Below, piece by piece: positions 24,451 through 24,549 of a DNA stretch of 24,549 nucleotides. Each line of letters starts with the position of its first letter. Within the stretch, counting starts at the first letter, position 1. The stretch comes from Spirogloea muscicola. Lineage: Eukaryota; Streptophyta; Zygnematophyceae; Spirogloeales; Spirogloeaceae. The position numbers and the translations under genes are program-made. The stretch lies in NCBI GenBank assembly GCA_009602725.1, contig WELB01000011.1:1-24549 (forward strand), written 5' to 3'. A model generated the notes under the pieces. The model saw only the letters and a program-made list of their open reading frames with translations, searched no databases and was not told the origin of the DNA.

Positions 24451-24549
24451 CAGCATCTGGCCCGGCTGGTTGATGCGCGTCGTCGAAGTCGGGGGGGCAG
24501 CTTGGGCCACTCCAGCATTCCGCAGGCCTTAGTTGCATATTATAGAATG

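Overview
The window looks like a nuclear segment of a green alga, probably a chlorophyte such as a trebouxiophyte. The genes are broken by many short spliceosomal introns (GT-AG, one with a TACTAAC branch site). Glyoxalase I is the fused two-domain type with an N-terminal extension, and the ROMO1-like protein is closest in pattern to plant homologues. Two introns carry plant/alga-type TTTAGGG telomere words. The taxonomic call is inference. No tRNA, rRNA, CRISPR or bacterial operon structure was seen.

Five spliced genes could be rebuilt exon by exon with every exon phase closing. They are an epoxide-hydrolase-like alpha/beta-hydrolase (complement 2660-4881, 7 exons, 307 aa), eIF2B beta (7484-10022, 9 exons, 417 aa), a VMA22/CCDC115-like V-ATPase assembly factor (complement 10308-11829, 7 exons including a 13-nt microexon, about 252 aa), a ROMO1/Mgr2-like mitochondrial inner-membrane protein (16244-17033, 3 exons, 72 aa) and glyoxalase I (20994-23676, 10 exons, 371 aa). 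The genes have unrelated housekeeping or metabolic roles and form no pathway. eIF2B beta and VMA22 are convergent with 285 bp between their stop codons. A sixth, weak candidate is an N-terminal exon with 12-residue repeats near 640-860 on the minus strand.

Almost everything between the genes (0.3-0.7, 2.3, 5-7.4, 11.9-16.1, 17.6-20.8 and 23.7-24.5 kb) is a graveyard of 5'-truncated non-LTR retrotransposon (LINE) ends in both orientations. They share a protein tail of the form 'F-PLAVDVHGALG ... SLAQVYRMRL ... RAGRALAAASGFRQGD ... SDLLLLTRGY*', and two copies retain part of an upstream nuclease-like domain. Most copies carry a 3' UTR ending in a small hairpin (core GGGCTGG-loop-CCAGCCC) followed by about 25-30 nt. 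About thirty such hairpins are visible. Several insertions are bounded by target-site duplications, some nested in other LINE copies and matched by an uninterrupted paralogue in the same window. These fix the element's 3' terminus and show that some insertions are only 58-68 bp, little more than hairpin plus tail. Two further 3'-end subfamilies use unrelated hairpins in the same position. The main new observation is this micro-retrotransposon system and its modular 3' hairpins.

Cautions: the two single N characters (638 and 20797) sit exactly where LINE homology stops, so they may be assembly joins. All gene models are inferred from splice signals and homology patterns without transcripts or database searches.
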